Positions 18,571 through 26,676 of a DNA stretch of 64,000 nucleotides are shown piece after piece. The DNA is from Pseudomonas fluorescens (GTDB taxonomy: Bacteria; Pseudomonadota; Gammaproteobacteria; Pseudomonadales; Pseudomonadaceae). Within the stretch, counting starts at the first letter, position 1. Each line of letters begins with the position of its first letter. The DNA lies in assembly GCF_900636825.1 (NCBI RefSeq), contig NZ_LR134318.1, positions 4,139,501 through 4,203,500 of the forward strand, written 5' to 3'. The notes below the pieces were generated by a model. The model was given only the letters and a program-made list of their open reading frames with translations, searched no databases and was not told the DNA's origin. A program made the position numbers and the translations under genes.

Positions 18571-19015
18571 TCTGCCCCAGGAGATGATCGAGACCGGCGC
18601 GCAGATCGTTGAGGCGATCCAGATCCACACCGCTGTCACACAACAGGCGCGCTTTCAGCGGCCCAACCTGCTCGCGTAACGCCCGGCCGCCGGGGGTCAG
18701 GCTCAAATGCACTTCCCGCTCATCGCGCGCCGAACGTTGACGCTGTACCAACTGCAGTTGCTCCAGTCGCTTGAGCAAAGGCGTCAGCGTGCCGGAATCC
18801 AGCGCCAGACGTTCGCCCAGCGCCTTGACCGTCGGTTGCTCCGGCGCGTCGTCCTGCCATTCCCACAGCACCAGCAGTGCCAGGTATTGCGGGTACGTCA
18901 CGCCGAGCTGATCAAGCATTGGTTTGTAAGCGCGGATCACTGCCCGGGATGCGGCATACAGCTTGAAACACAACTGGTTGTCGAGCTTCAGGGAACCAGC
19001 GGGCAAACGTTTCAT
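18554..19015 (-). CDS. MarR-family redox regulator (OhrR-like)
   Basis: This 153-residue winged-helix repressor has the OhrR-type N-terminus LDNQLCFKLYAASRAV, which carries the peroxide-sensing cysteine, followed by LGVTYPQYLALLVLWEW and LTPLLKRLEQLQLV in the recognition region. It overlaps the glutathione peroxidase gene by ATGA, so the two form an operon, and the dyads at 19543-19568 upstream of that operon are the obvious operator. A peroxide-inactivated repressor controlling its own operon is the natural reading. A second, separate OhrR-like gene lies at 34778. Confidence 0.88.
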   Translation of the reverse strand: MKRLPAGSLKLDNQLCFKLYAASRAVIRAYKPMLDQLGVTYPQYLALLVLWEWQDDAPEQPTVKALGERLALDSGTLTPLLKRLEQLQLVQRQRSARDEREVHLSLTPGGRALREQVGPLKARLLCDSGVDLDRLNDLRAGLDHLLGQIKALS

Positions 19016-19497
19016 TTGAGCAGGGCTTCGATCTCGTTGCTCAGGTCCTGCGGTTTGGTCGTCGGCGCGAAGCGCTTGACCAACTGACCATCCTTGCCGA
19101 TCAGAAACTTTGTGAAGTTCCACTTGATCCCTTGGGAGCCGAGTACACCCGGGGCGCGCTTTTTCAGCTGCACGAACAGTGGGTGAGCATCGGCGCCGTT
19201 GACGTCGATTTTTTTGAACAGCGGGAAGCTGACGCCGAAATTCAGCTCGCAGAACTCACTGATGGCGCCCTCGTTACCGGGCTCCTGCTTGCCGAACTGA
19301 TTGCAGGGGAAACCGAGCACCACCAGGCCTTGATCCTTGTAGGTTTGCCACAGTTCTTCGAGGCCTTTGTACTGGGGGGTAAACCCGCATTTGCTCGCGG
19401 TATTCACCACCAATACCGCCTTGCCGGCGAAATCTGCCAAGGTCTTCTGTTCACCTTTGATCGTGGTGCATGGAATGTTCAGCAGGTTGTCGCTCAT
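19012..19497 (-). CDS. Glutathione peroxidase family thiol peroxidase
   Basis: This 161-residue protein has the peroxidase signatures VVNTASKCGFTPQY (Cys in place of selenocysteine), LGFPCNQFGKQEPG and KWNFTKFLIGKDG, which supply the Cys, Gln and Trp active-site residues. Bacterial members usually use thioredoxin rather than glutathione as reductant. The ATG at 19497 (MSDNLLNIP) is preferred over the frame start at 19545, which would run through the operator. It heads a two-gene operon with the OhrR-like repressor. Confidence 0.93.
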   Translation of the reverse strand: MSDNLLNIPCTTIKGEQKTLADFAGKAVLVVNTASKCGFTPQYKGLEELWQTYKDQGLVVLGFPCNQFGKQEPGNEGAISEFCELNFGVSFPLFKKIDVNGADAHPLFVQLKKRAPGVLGSQGIKWNFTKFLIGKDGQLVKRFAPTTKPQDLSNEIEALLK

Positions 19498-19542
19498 GGC
19501 ATGAAGCTCCGTTGGCAATCGTGAAGGGCCAAACATAGCGAG

Positions 19543-19568
19543 CAATTAAATTGTGTGCAATTCAATTG
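19543..19568. promoter_or_regulatory. Tandem CAATT-N-AATTG dyads (OhrR/MarR operator)
   Basis: Two 11-bp dyads, CAATTAAATTG at 19543-19553 and CAATTCAATTG at 19558-19568, lie 15 bp apart just upstream of the peroxidase-marR operon. Known OhrR operators in other bacteria have a TACAATT-AATTGTA core, so these fit the co-encoded OhrR-like repressor. Confidence 0.6.
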
Positions 19569-19584
19569 TTTAAAAATATCCCCG

Positions 19585-19670
19585 TGTAGGAGCTGCCGAA
19601 GGCTGCGATCTTTTGATCTTGATTTGCAAAAACAAGATCAAAAGATCGCAGCCTTCGGCAGTTCCTACAG
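19585..19670. repeat. REP inverted pair
   Basis: A pair of inverted REP units (GTAGGAGCTGCCGAAGG type and its complement GCCTTCGGCAGTTCCTAC) forms one long imperfect hairpin downstream of msrB. Confidence 0.85.
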
Positions 19671-19685
19671 GGGTTGATCGGCTGG

Positions 19686-20081
19686 CTACCCGCGGGGTTC
19701 GAGGTTCAGGCACACCGAGTTGATGCAATAACGCAGGCCGGTCGGTGGCGGTCCATCGGGAAACACGTGGCCCAGATGGGCATCGCAGCGCGCGCATTTC
19801 ACTTCGGTGCGGATCATGCCGTGGCTGGTGTCGCGGATTTCGGTCATCGCACTCTCACCAATCGGCTGGTAAAAGCTCGGCCAGCCGCAACCGGAGTCGA
19901 ATTTGGTCGTCGAATCGAATAGCGGCTCGTTGCAGCACACACAGTGGTAGACACCGTCGGTTTTGGTGTCGTTGTATTTGCCGGAGAACGGTCGCTCGGT
20001 CGCACTGAGACGGCAGACGTTGTACTGCTCGGGGTCGAGCATGGCTTTCCATTCTTCCAGGGTTTTTTGCAACTTTTCCAT
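19686..20081 (-). CDS. msrB: Peptide methionine-(R)-S-oxide reductase MsrB
   Basis: This 131-residue enzyme repairs methionine-R-sulfoxide in proteins. It has both zinc-binding CxxC pairs (CVCCNEPLF and CARCDAHLGHVF), the GCGWPSFYQP block and the catalytic cysteine in RYCINSVCLNLEP. The start at MEKLQKTLEEW is chosen; the longer frame adds 49 residues not seen in the family. It lies close to the peroxidase operon and to other oxidative repair genes, though it has its own transcription unit. It is divergent from alaA. Confidence 0.94.
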   Translation of the reverse strand: MEKLQKTLEEWKAMLDPEQYNVCRLSATERPFSGKYNDTKTDGVYHCVCCNEPLFDSTTKFDSGCGWPSFYQPIGESAMTEIRDTSHGMIRTEVKCARCDAHLGHVFPDGPPPTGLRYCINSVCLNLEPRG

Positions 20082-20294
20082 CATCACACCTCGGCGGCTG
20101 AAAAAGCCCGATCTGTACCTTTTCCACGGATCGGGCGGCACGTATGATTGCGCCTCATTTGATGCCAGTCTGGCAGCCGCGTTACACGCACTCAAACGGA
20201 TTTTTTCCGGCAGCCGGCTGGCAAGCAAACGCAGGAATCCCAGTACGGTAGTTCATACAGCGTCTGGATCGTTCATTTTCGGGATCACATCGCC

Positions 20295-21506
20295 ATGCAG
20301 TTCAGCAAATCGAACAAGCTCGCCAACGTCTGCTATGACATTCGCGGCCCGGTGCTCAAGCACGCCAAACGACTGGAAGAGGAAGGCCAGCGCATCCTCA
20401 AGCTGAACATCGGCAACCCGGCACCGTTTGGTTTCGAGGCGCCGGATGAAATCCTTCAGGATGTGATCCGCAACCTGCCGACCGCGCAGGGTTACAGCGA
20501 CTCTAAAGGCCTGTTCAGCGCACGCAAGGCGGTGATGCAGTATTACCAGCAGAAACAGGTCGAAGGTGTCGGCATCGAAGACATCTACCTGGGCAACGGC
20601 GTGTCCGAACTGATCGTGATGTCGTTGCAGGCCTTGCTCAACAATGGCGACGAAGTGCTGGTGCCAGCTCCGGACTATCCACTGTGGACCGCCGCGGTCA
20701 GCCTGGCCGGTGGTAACGCCGTGCACTACCTGTGCGACGAAGGCGCCGACTGGTTCCCGGACCTGGCCGACATCAAGGCCAAGATCACCCCGAACACCAA
20801 AGCGATGGTCATCATCAACCCGAATAACCCGACCGGCGCGGTGTATTCGAAGGAAGTCTTGCTGGGCATGCTGGAAATCGCCCGCGCGCACAACCTTGTG
20901 GTGTTTTCCGATGAGATCTACGACAAAATTCTTTACGACGGCGCCGTGCACATCTGCACCGCATCGTTGGCGCCCGATGTGCTGTGCCTGACCTTCAACG
21001 GTCTTTCGAAATCGTACCGGGTCGCAGGCTTCCGTTCCGGCTGGATCGCCATTTCCGGGCCGAAGCACAACGCGCAGAGCTATATCGAAGGCATCGATAT
21101 GCTGGCCAACATGCGCCTGTGCGCCAACGTGCCGAGCCAGCATGCGATCCAGACGGCATTGGGCGGTTATCAGAGCATCAACGATCTGGTGCTGCCACAG
21201 GGCCGTCTGCTGGAACAGCGCAACCGCACCTGGGAATTGCTCAACGATATTCCCGGCGTAAGCTGCGTCAAACCGATGGGCGCGCTGTATGCATTCCCGA
21301 AAATCGATCCGAAGGTCTGCCCGATCCACAACGACGAAAAATTCGTTCTCGATCTGCTGCTTTCCGAAAAACTGCTGGTAGTGCAAGGCACCGCGTTCAA
21401 TTGGCCGTGGCCGGACCACTTCCGCGTGGTCACACTGCCTCGCGTCGATGATCTGGAAATGGCCATCGGCCGAATCGGCAACTTCCTCAAGTCCTATCGC
21501 CAGTAA
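20295..21506 (+). CDS. alaA: Glutamate-pyruvate aminotransferase AlaA
   Basis: This 403-residue class I/II PLP-dependent aminotransferase closely resembles AlaA (YfbQ), which makes alanine from pyruvate and glutamate. Seen in order are LNIGNPAPFGFEAPDE, the cofactor pocket GNGVSELI, PDYPLW, the INPNNPTGAVYSK block, the Asp/Tyr pair in FSDEIYDKI, the PLP-lysine in FNGLSKSYRVAGFRSGW, and the C-terminal arginine in FRVVTLP. Full length is as expected. It precedes htpX in the same orientation with a 303-base gap, as in many pseudomonads. Confidence 0.94.
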   Translation: MQFSKSNKLANVCYDIRGPVLKHAKRLEEEGQRILKLNIGNPAPFGFEAPDEILQDVIRNLPTAQGYSDSKGLFSARKAVMQYYQQKQVEGVGIEDIYLGNGVSELIVMSLQALLNNGDEVLVPAPDYPLWTAAVSLAGGNAVHYLCDEGADWFPDLADIKAKITPNTKAMVIINPNNPTGAVYSKEVLLGMLEIARAHNLVVFSDEIYDKILYDGAVHICTASLAPDVLCLTFNGLSKSYRVAGFRSGWIAISGPKHNAQSYIEGIDMLANMRLCANVPSQHAIQTALGGYQSINDLVLPQGRLLEQRNRTWELLNDIPGVSCVKPMGALYAFPKIDPKVCPIHNDEKFVLDLLLSEKLLVVQGTAFNWPWPDHFRVVTLPRVDDLEMAIGRIGNFLKSYRQ

Positions 21507-21735
21507 CTGGCCAGCAGTGCGCGACCGACCGATGTCGCGCACTGTCTGATTCAGCAACACTTCTGCAGTCCGCATCTTTGCACGCCTTCTACACTTGCGA
21601 TTCATATCGATCACATGCGTCTGACGTAATGGCGACGGGTCGCGGCTCGTCGTCCTCCATGCCCGTAGCGGGCGTGGGAAACGGGGTACCCACCGAAGAA
21701 TCAGCTGTAGGACACAGTTTGAAATAGTCACTCAG
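21507..21735. other. alaA-htpX spacer with possible structured RNA
   Basis: No gene is seen here. At about 21660-21678 CATGCCCG-TAG-CGGGCGTG forms a strong hairpin, followed by GGGAAACGGGGTACCC. This could be the alaA terminator, a small RNA or a cis element. No known riboswitch class was recognised. Confidence 0.35.
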
Positions 21736-21764
21736 TTGAATAGCCCGGTGCGGCACCTTATATA
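21736..21764 (+). promoter_or_regulatory. Sigma-70-type promoter of htpX
   Basis: TTGAAT (21736-21741) and TATATA (21759-21764) are separated by exactly 17 bases and lie about 45 bases before the htpX ATG, giving a leader of about 40 bases with an AGGAG ribosome site. Confidence 0.65.
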
Positions 21765-21809
21765 CCCCGCAGTACGCTACATCTTTAGCTTGAGGAGATT
21801 TCTACAACC

Positions 21810-22697
21810 ATGATGCGCATCCTGCTGTTTTTGGCCACTAACCTGGCGGTCGTGCTGATAGGCAGCATCACCCTGAGCCTTTTTGGCTTCAACGGGTTCA
21901 TGGCGGCCAACGGGGTCGATCTCGACCTCAGTCAGCTGCTGGTTTTCTGTGCGGTCTTTGGTTTCGCCGGCTCGCTGTTCTCGCTGTTCATCTCCAAGTG
22001 GATGGCGAAAATGAGCACTGGCACCCAGATCATCAGCCAGCCTCGCACTCGTCACGAGCAATGGCTGCTGCAAACGGTCGAGCAATTGTCTCGCGAAGCC
22101 GGGATCAAAATGCCTGAGGTCGGTATTTTCCCGGCGTACGAAGCCAACGCGTTCGCCACCGGCTGGAACAAGAACGACGCGCTGGTTGCGGTCAGCCAAG
22201 GCCTGCTCGAGCGGTTCTCGCCCGATGAGGTGAAAGCCGTACTGGCCCACGAGATTGGCCACGTTGCCAACGGCGACATGGTGACGCTGGCGCTGATCCA
22301 GGGCGTAGTGAACACCTTCGTGATGTTCTTTGCGCGAATCATCGGCAACTTCGTCGACAAGGTCATCTTCAAGAACGAAGAAGGCCAAGGCATCGCCTAT
22401 TACGTGGCGACCATTTTCGCCGAACTGGTGCTGGGCATTCTGGCCAGCGCAATCGTCATGTGGTTCTCGCGCAAACGCGAATTCCGCGCCGACGAAGCCG
22501 GTGCTCGTCTGGCCGGCACCAGCGCAATGATTGGCGCGTTGCAGCGCCTGCGCGCCGAACAAGGCCTGCCGGTGCACATGCCGGACACCTTGAACGCCTT
22601 TGGCATCAACGGTGGCATCAAACAGGGCTTCGCCCGCATGTTCATGAGCCACCCGCCGCTGGAAGAGCGGATCGACGCGCTGCGTCGCCGCGGTTGA
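21810..22697 (+). CDS. htpX: Membrane-bound zinc metalloprotease HtpX
   Basis: This 295-residue M48-family inner-membrane protease degrades damaged membrane proteins. There are two N-terminal membrane helices (1-20 and 40-60), the zinc motif in KAVLAHEIGHVANGD, two more hydrophobic segments after it, and the downstream glutamate in KREFRADEAGARLAG. Length matches E. coli HtpX. In E. coli it is part of the Cpx and heat-shock responses; here only a sigma-70-like promoter is visible. A strong terminator follows. Confidence 0.96.
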   Translation: MMRILLFLATNLAVVLIGSITLSLFGFNGFMAANGVDLDLSQLLVFCAVFGFAGSLFSLFISKWMAKMSTGTQIISQPRTRHEQWLLQTVEQLSREAGIKMPEVGIFPAYEANAFATGWNKNDALVAVSQGLLERFSPDEVKAVLAHEIGHVANGDMVTLALIQGVVNTFVMFFARIIGNFVDKVIFKNEEGQGIAYYVATIFAELVLGILASAIVMWFSRKREFRADEAGARLAGTSAMIGALQRLRAEQGLPVHMPDTLNAFGINGGIKQGFARMFMSHPPLEERIDALRRRG

Positions 22698-22712
22698 TTC
22701 CAAGCATGTAAG

Positions 22713-22743
22713 AAAAGGCCCGCAGTGATGCGGGCCTTTTTTT
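22713..22743 (+). terminator. Rho-independent terminator of htpX
   Basis: An AAGGCCCGCA/TGCGGGCCTT stem with a short loop is followed by seven T residues. Confidence 0.9.
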
Positions 22744-22774
22744 GCCTTGAAGAATCGGCTGTGTGTGACGGCCC

Positions 22775-22866
22775 CATCGCTGGCAAGCCAGCTCCCACAA
22801 AGTCCGGGTTGCACACAACATTTGTGATCAATGCCGAATCCGTGGGAGCTGGCTTGCCAGCGATAA
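22775..22866. repeat. REP inverted pair (TGGCTTGCCAGCGAT type)
   Basis: ATCGCTGGCAAGCCAGC and its complement GCTGGCTTGCCAGCGAT are arranged head to head with a spacer of about 50 bases. This is a second REP family, distinct from the GCCGAAGG type elsewhere in the window. Confidence 0.85.
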
Positions 22867-22888
22867 CGGCCGAACTCATTACACAGAA

Positions 22889-23545
22889 TTATCTGGGAGA
22901 TACCCGATAAATCCGTTCCACCAGCCACTGCGCCCCGGCCTGCAAAAACTTCGGGCTTTCGCTCAACACATCCCGCACATCCAGCTGGTCGACCTGCCAA
23001 CCTCCACCCAGCAAGTGCTGAACCTCGTCATCGCTCACCGCAAACGGCGGCCCAGGGATCTGCGCCTGGTCATAATCCAGGGTAATCAACAGTCCCTTCG
23101 TCTCTCGAGGTAGCAGCCGCTGCAGATGGGCCGCGTAGCGCTCGCGCATCGGCGCTGGCAAGGCGATAAGTGCGGCGCGGTCATAGAACGCCGTGCAACC
23201 GACGACATCCTCGGCCGTGAGCGCAAAGAAGTCGCCGCACCACAACTCGATGGCATCGCTGCGGTAGACCTTGAAAGCGCCCTCTTCACTGATTCGCGGC
23301 TCAACTTGATGCTCGCTGAAAAAATCCTCCACGGCTTTCTCCGACAGCTCGATCCCGATGACGCGATACCCTTGCTCGGCTAGCCACAGCAAATCCAGAC
23401 TCTTCCCACACAGCGGCACCAGTACGCGAGCCGCTGGCGCAATCGCCAGATCCGGCCAGTGCCTTTGCAGATACGGGTTGGCCTCGGGTTGGTGGAAGCC
23501 AATCTGGTTCGACTCCCATTTCTTGTACCAAAACTCAGGCTGCAT
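22889..23545 (-). CDS. tpm: Thiopurine S-methyltransferase
   Basis: This 218-residue SAM-dependent methyltransferase has the family N-terminus FWYKKWESNQIGFHQ, the SAM-binding segment VLVPLCGKSLDLLWLAEQG, and the later block CTAFYDRAALIALP. Bacterial TPMTs methylate tellurium and selenium species as well as thiopurines. It is divergent from ygiD, and a perfect palindrome (23595-23609) sits between the two. Length is standard. Confidence 0.95.
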   Translation of the reverse strand: MQPEFWYKKWESNQIGFHQPEANPYLQRHWPDLAIAPAARVLVPLCGKSLDLLWLAEQGYRVIGIELSEKAVEDFFSEHQVEPRISEEGAFKVYRSDAIELWCGDFFALTAEDVVGCTAFYDRAALIALPAPMRERYAAHLQRLLPRETKGLLITLDYDQAQIPGPPFAVSDDEVQHLLGGGWQVDQLDVRDVLSESPKFLQAGAQWLVERIYRVSPR

Positions 23546-23594
23546 GGATCCTCCCGAAAAACCGATGAAAAACCGCTAAAACTTATATTAGATT

Positions 23595-23609
23595 CAGATC
23601 AATGATCTG
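23595..23609. promoter_or_regulatory. Palindrome CAGATCAATGATCTG between tpm and ygiD
   Basis: A perfect 7-1-7 palindrome lies in the 102-base divergent spacer. It fits the size of an operator for a dimeric repressor or activator. No matching regulator gene is adjacent. Confidence 0.35.
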
Positions 23610-23647
23610 ATTGAAGATGGCTCATCTTAACGCTCAGGAGGCCGTCC

Positions 23648-24415
23648 ATGTTTCCCAGCCTGTTTATCTCCCACGGCTCGCCGATGCTCGCGTTGGAGCC
23701 CGGCGCCAGCGGCCCGGCTCTGGCGCGATTGGCCGCCGAGTTACCAACACCGAAAGCCATCGTGATCGTCTCCGCTCATTGGGAAAGCCACGAACTGTTG
23801 GTCAGCAGCAATCCGCAACCGGAAACCTGGCACGATTTCGGCGGCTTTCCCCGCGCGCTGTTTGAAGTGCAATACCCGGCCCCTGGCGATCCACAGCTGG
23901 CCGCCGAAGTAGCTGATCTGTTGAACGCGCACGATCTGGCGGCGCGCCTCGATCCGCAGCGACCTTTCGATCATGGCGTCTGGGTACCGCTGTCCCTCAT
24001 GTACCCGCAGGCGGACATTCCGGTGGTGCAAGTCTCACTACCGAGTCGCGGCGGGCCGGCGTTGCAGACGCGAGTTGGCCGTGCGCTGGCGAGCCTGCGC
24101 GAACAGGGCATCTTGCTGATCGGCTCCGGCAGCATCACCCACAATCTGCGTGAGCTGGACTGGCATGCCGGTCCGGAAAGCGTTGAGCCGTGGGCCCGGG
24201 ATTTCCGTGACTGGGTAATCGAGAAGTTGGCGGCTGACGATGAGGCGGCGCTGCACGACTACCGTCATCAGGCGCCCAACGCGGTGCGCAGCCATCCGAG
24301 CGATGAGCATCTGTTACCGCTGTATTTTGCCCGGGGTGCGGGTGGCAATTTCAGCGTGGCGCACAAGGGGTTCACGATGGGGGCGTTGGGGATGGATATT
24401 TACCGGTTCGGTTAA
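23648..24415 (+). CDS. ygiD: Extradiol ring-cleavage dioxygenase, YgiD/DODA family
   Basis: This 255-residue class III extradiol dioxygenase resembles YgiD (4,5-DOPA dioxygenase). The metal histidines appear in FISHGSPMLAL, IVSAHWESHE, FDHGVWVPL and later in DEHLLPLYFA; IGSGSITHNLREL is also conserved. The physiological substrate is unknown; plant-type DOPA cleavage is only the family activity. The start at MFPSLFIS follows an AGGAGG sequence. It is divergent from tpm and convergent with deaD, with a shared terminator. Confidence 0.93.
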   Translation: MFPSLFISHGSPMLALEPGASGPALARLAAELPTPKAIVIVSAHWESHELLVSSNPQPETWHDFGGFPRALFEVQYPAPGDPQLAAEVADLLNAHDLAARLDPQRPFDHGVWVPLSLMYPQADIPVVQVSLPSRGGPALQTRVGRALASLREQGILLIGSGSITHNLRELDWHAGPESVEPWARDFRDWVIEKLAADDEAALHDYRHQAPNAVRSHPSDEHLLPLYFARGAGGNFSVAHKGFTMGALGMDIYRFG

Positions 24416-24423
24416 AAGCGAAA

Positions 24424-24507
24424 TCAAAAGATCGCAGCCTTCGGCAGCTCCTACAGGGGAACGCATTCCAAATGTAGGAGCTGCCGAAGGCTGCGATCTT
24501 TTGATCC
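24424..24507. repeat. REP inverted pair
   Basis: AAAAGATCGCAGCCTTCGGC and its inverted copy after 15-20 bases lie directly after ygiD. It is the same REP family as at 19585 and 27480. Confidence 0.85.
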
Positions 24508-24519
24508 TGAAAAACAGGC

Positions 24520-24552
24520 AAAAAAATCCCCGAACCAGTCGGGGATTTTTTT
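24520..24552. terminator. Bidirectional terminator between ygiD and deaD
   Basis: AAAAAAATCCCCG, a seven-base loop and CGGGGATTTTTTT form a hairpin with T-runs on both strands, serving both convergent genes. Confidence 0.9.
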
Positions 24553-24580
24553 ATCTTCGATCAATCAGCCCAAGGGCGGA

Positions 24581-26254
24581 TCAATCCTCGCGATAGCGAC
24601 GCAGTTTCAACTGCTTGCCAGCAACGCGAGTGTCCTTCAGTTTGGTCAGGAGTTTGTCCAGACCATCTTCCGGCAGCTCGACGAGGCTGAAGCTGTCACG
24701 CACCTGGATGCGACCTATCGCTTCACGGGCCAGACCACCTTCGTTGAGAATGGCGCCCAGCAGGTTCTTGGCAGCGATACCATCACGCGCGCCCAGCGCG
24801 GTGCGGCAACGAGCACGACCTTCGCCCAGCGGCATTGGCGCGCGACGCTCGCGGTCACCACGATCAGGACGATCACCGGTGCGCTCAGGACGGTCGCCAC
24901 GCGGTGCGTTGTTCGGCACCAGTGGACGTTCCTTCTCGATGGCAGCCAGGTTCAGCGCTTGACCGTTGGTGGCTTTGCGCAGCAGGGCTGCAGCCAGTGC
25001 ACGCGGGGTGCAACCGATGTCAGCGGTCAGGCGATCGAGCAGATCACCGTGAGTCGACTCGGCATCGCCAACCAGCGGCGACAGGCTGTTGGTCAGTTTC
25101 TTGATGCGTGCATCGAGAACGGCCTGAGCGTCCGGCAGGCGGACTTCAGCAACCTTTTGACCGGTGACGCGCTCGATCACTTGCAGCATGCGGCGCTCAC
25201 GCGGAGTCACCAGCAGCAGGGCGCGGCCTTCGCGACCGGCACGGCCAGTACGGCCGATACGGTGAACGTAGGATTCCGGATCGTACGGCATGTCAACGTT
25301 GAACACGTGAGTGATGCGCGGAACGTCCAGACCACGGGCAGCAACGTCAGTCGCAACAACGATGTCCAGACGGCCATCCTTGAGCGAGTCGATGACGCGT
25401 TCACGCTGGTTCTGCGCGATGTCGCCGTTCAGCGCCGCGGCTTTGTAGCCTTTGGCGTCGAGGGCGCTTGCCAGGTCCAGGGTCGCTTGCTTGGTGCGCA
25501 CGAACATGATCAGAGCGTCGAAGTCTTCCACTTCCAGCAAGCTGAGAACGGCAGAGGTCTTCTGGTCAGCGTGAACCAACAGGTGAGCCTGTTCGATCGC
25601 GGTAACGGTCTGGGTCTTGGTCTGGATCTTCACGTGTTGCGGATCGCGCAGGTGGCGTTCGGCAATGGCGCGGATCGACTGCGGCAGGGTCGCCGAGAAC
25701 AGAACGGTCTGACGGGTCGCTGGCAGAGCCTTGAAGATGACTTCCAGGTCATCCATGAAGCCCAGCTTCAACATTTCGTCCGCTTCGTCGAGAACCAGGT
25801 GGTTCACGGTCGACAGGACTTTCTCGTCGCGACGCAGGTGGTCGCACAGACGACCCGGAGTAGCGACAACGATCTGTGCGCCATTACGGATTGCCTTGAG
25901 TTGCGGGCCCATCGGCGCGCCGCCGTAAACGGCCACGACCGTGACGCCTGGCATTTGCTTGGCGTAGGTTTCAAAAGCGGTTGCTACTTGCAGCGCCAAC
26001 TCTCGGGTTGGCGCCAGGATCAGGGCTTGCGGTTCGCGCTTGGCAGGATCGATGCAATGCAGAATAGGCAGTGCGAACGCGGCGGTTTTACCGGTACCGG
26101 TTTGCGCCTGGCCAATCATGTCCTGGCCGGCCATGATGATCGGGATCGATTGCTGCTGAATCGCCGAAGGCTCTTCGTAGCCGGTCGCTGCGACGGCTGC
26201 AAGAATATTCGGATTGAGATTAAAAGCGGCGAATCCGCCGGTTTCCTGGGTCAT
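24581..26254 (-). CDS. deaD: DEAD-box RNA helicase (DeaD/CsdA type)
   Basis: This 557-residue ATP-dependent RNA helicase has the Q motif (YEEPSAIQQQSIPII), AQTGTGKTAAFALP (motif I), APTRELALQ, TPGRLCDHL, the DEAD box in LVLDEADEML, FSATLP, and the C-terminal helicase block DVAARGLDVPRITHV with HRIGRTGRAGR. A DbpA-like RNA-binding domain closes the protein after a basic Arg/Asp-rich linker near residue 465. It probably helps ribosome assembly and mRNA decay in the cold, as CsdA does. The ATG at 26254 gives the family N-terminus MTQETGGFAAFNL. The long leader (about 220 bases) is a known trait of this gene type. Confidence 0.94.
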   Translation of the reverse strand: MTQETGGFAAFNLNPNILAAVAATGYEEPSAIQQQSIPIIMAGQDMIGQAQTGTGKTAAFALPILHCIDPAKREPQALILAPTRELALQVATAFETYAKQMPGVTVVAVYGGAPMGPQLKAIRNGAQIVVATPGRLCDHLRRDEKVLSTVNHLVLDEADEMLKLGFMDDLEVIFKALPATRQTVLFSATLPQSIRAIAERHLRDPQHVKIQTKTQTVTAIEQAHLLVHADQKTSAVLSLLEVEDFDALIMFVRTKQATLDLASALDAKGYKAAALNGDIAQNQRERVIDSLKDGRLDIVVATDVAARGLDVPRITHVFNVDMPYDPESYVHRIGRTGRAGREGRALLLVTPRERRMLQVIERVTGQKVAEVRLPDAQAVLDARIKKLTNSLSPLVGDAESTHGDLLDRLTADIGCTPRALAAALLRKATNGQALNLAAIEKERPLVPNNAPRGDRPERTGDRPDRGDRERRAPMPLGEGRARCRTALGARDGIAAKNLLGAILNEGGLAREAIGRIQVRDSFSLVELPEDGLDKLLTKLKDTRVAGKQLKLRRYRED

Positions 26255-26676
26255 GGGTCTGCCTCTAAGTGCATCCGCAAAGACCCATGCTCCAAAGCTG
26301 CGCATGCCGTGTTGAGACTCAAGAGTCGCCCTGGCAGCTTTGTCGGCGGGGATTTGCGAAAACGAATGAATGAAAAAAAGAATCGTCCGGGAAGAGCCCG
26401 CAGTGCGGACATGCAGCCGAAGCTGACTTCGGGAATTGCGCTACCTAAACGCGGCCCGGTTAAAGGCCGGCGCGCACTATACCGGATTTCGCCCGAAAAG
26501 GGAGCTTTTTTTATCGCCTGAATCCCTGCGTCGCCGCTGTGTCACGGGGTTTTGCGGATAATCACACAAGCGTCTATTTTTCAAAGGCCCGGCCCCACGG
26601 GCGATGACGCTTAATCGATTCACCGATGTGCGGCATTCCGTCGCTGCACCCGCCCTTCCCGCCCGAGGATCTATCC
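26255..26676. other. Long deaD leader and crotonase promoter region
   Basis: No gene is supported in these 422 bases. On the minus strand a TATAGT -10-like element occurs at 26476-26481, which would give deaD a 5' leader of about 215 bases; its -35 is poor. A long leader suits cold-shock or post-transcriptional control. The right part leads into the enoyl-CoA hydratase-like gene. Confidence 0.4.

Noticed and set aside
21640..21705. RsmY/RsmZ-type regulatory RNA
   Set aside because: Only a few GGA motifs, not enough in loops, and the neighbouring genes do not match the known Rsm RNA loci.
24959..26521. 520-codon plus-strand frame antisense to deaD
   Set aside because: Antisense shadow of a well-conserved helicase; composition is typical of the complement of a high-GC gene.
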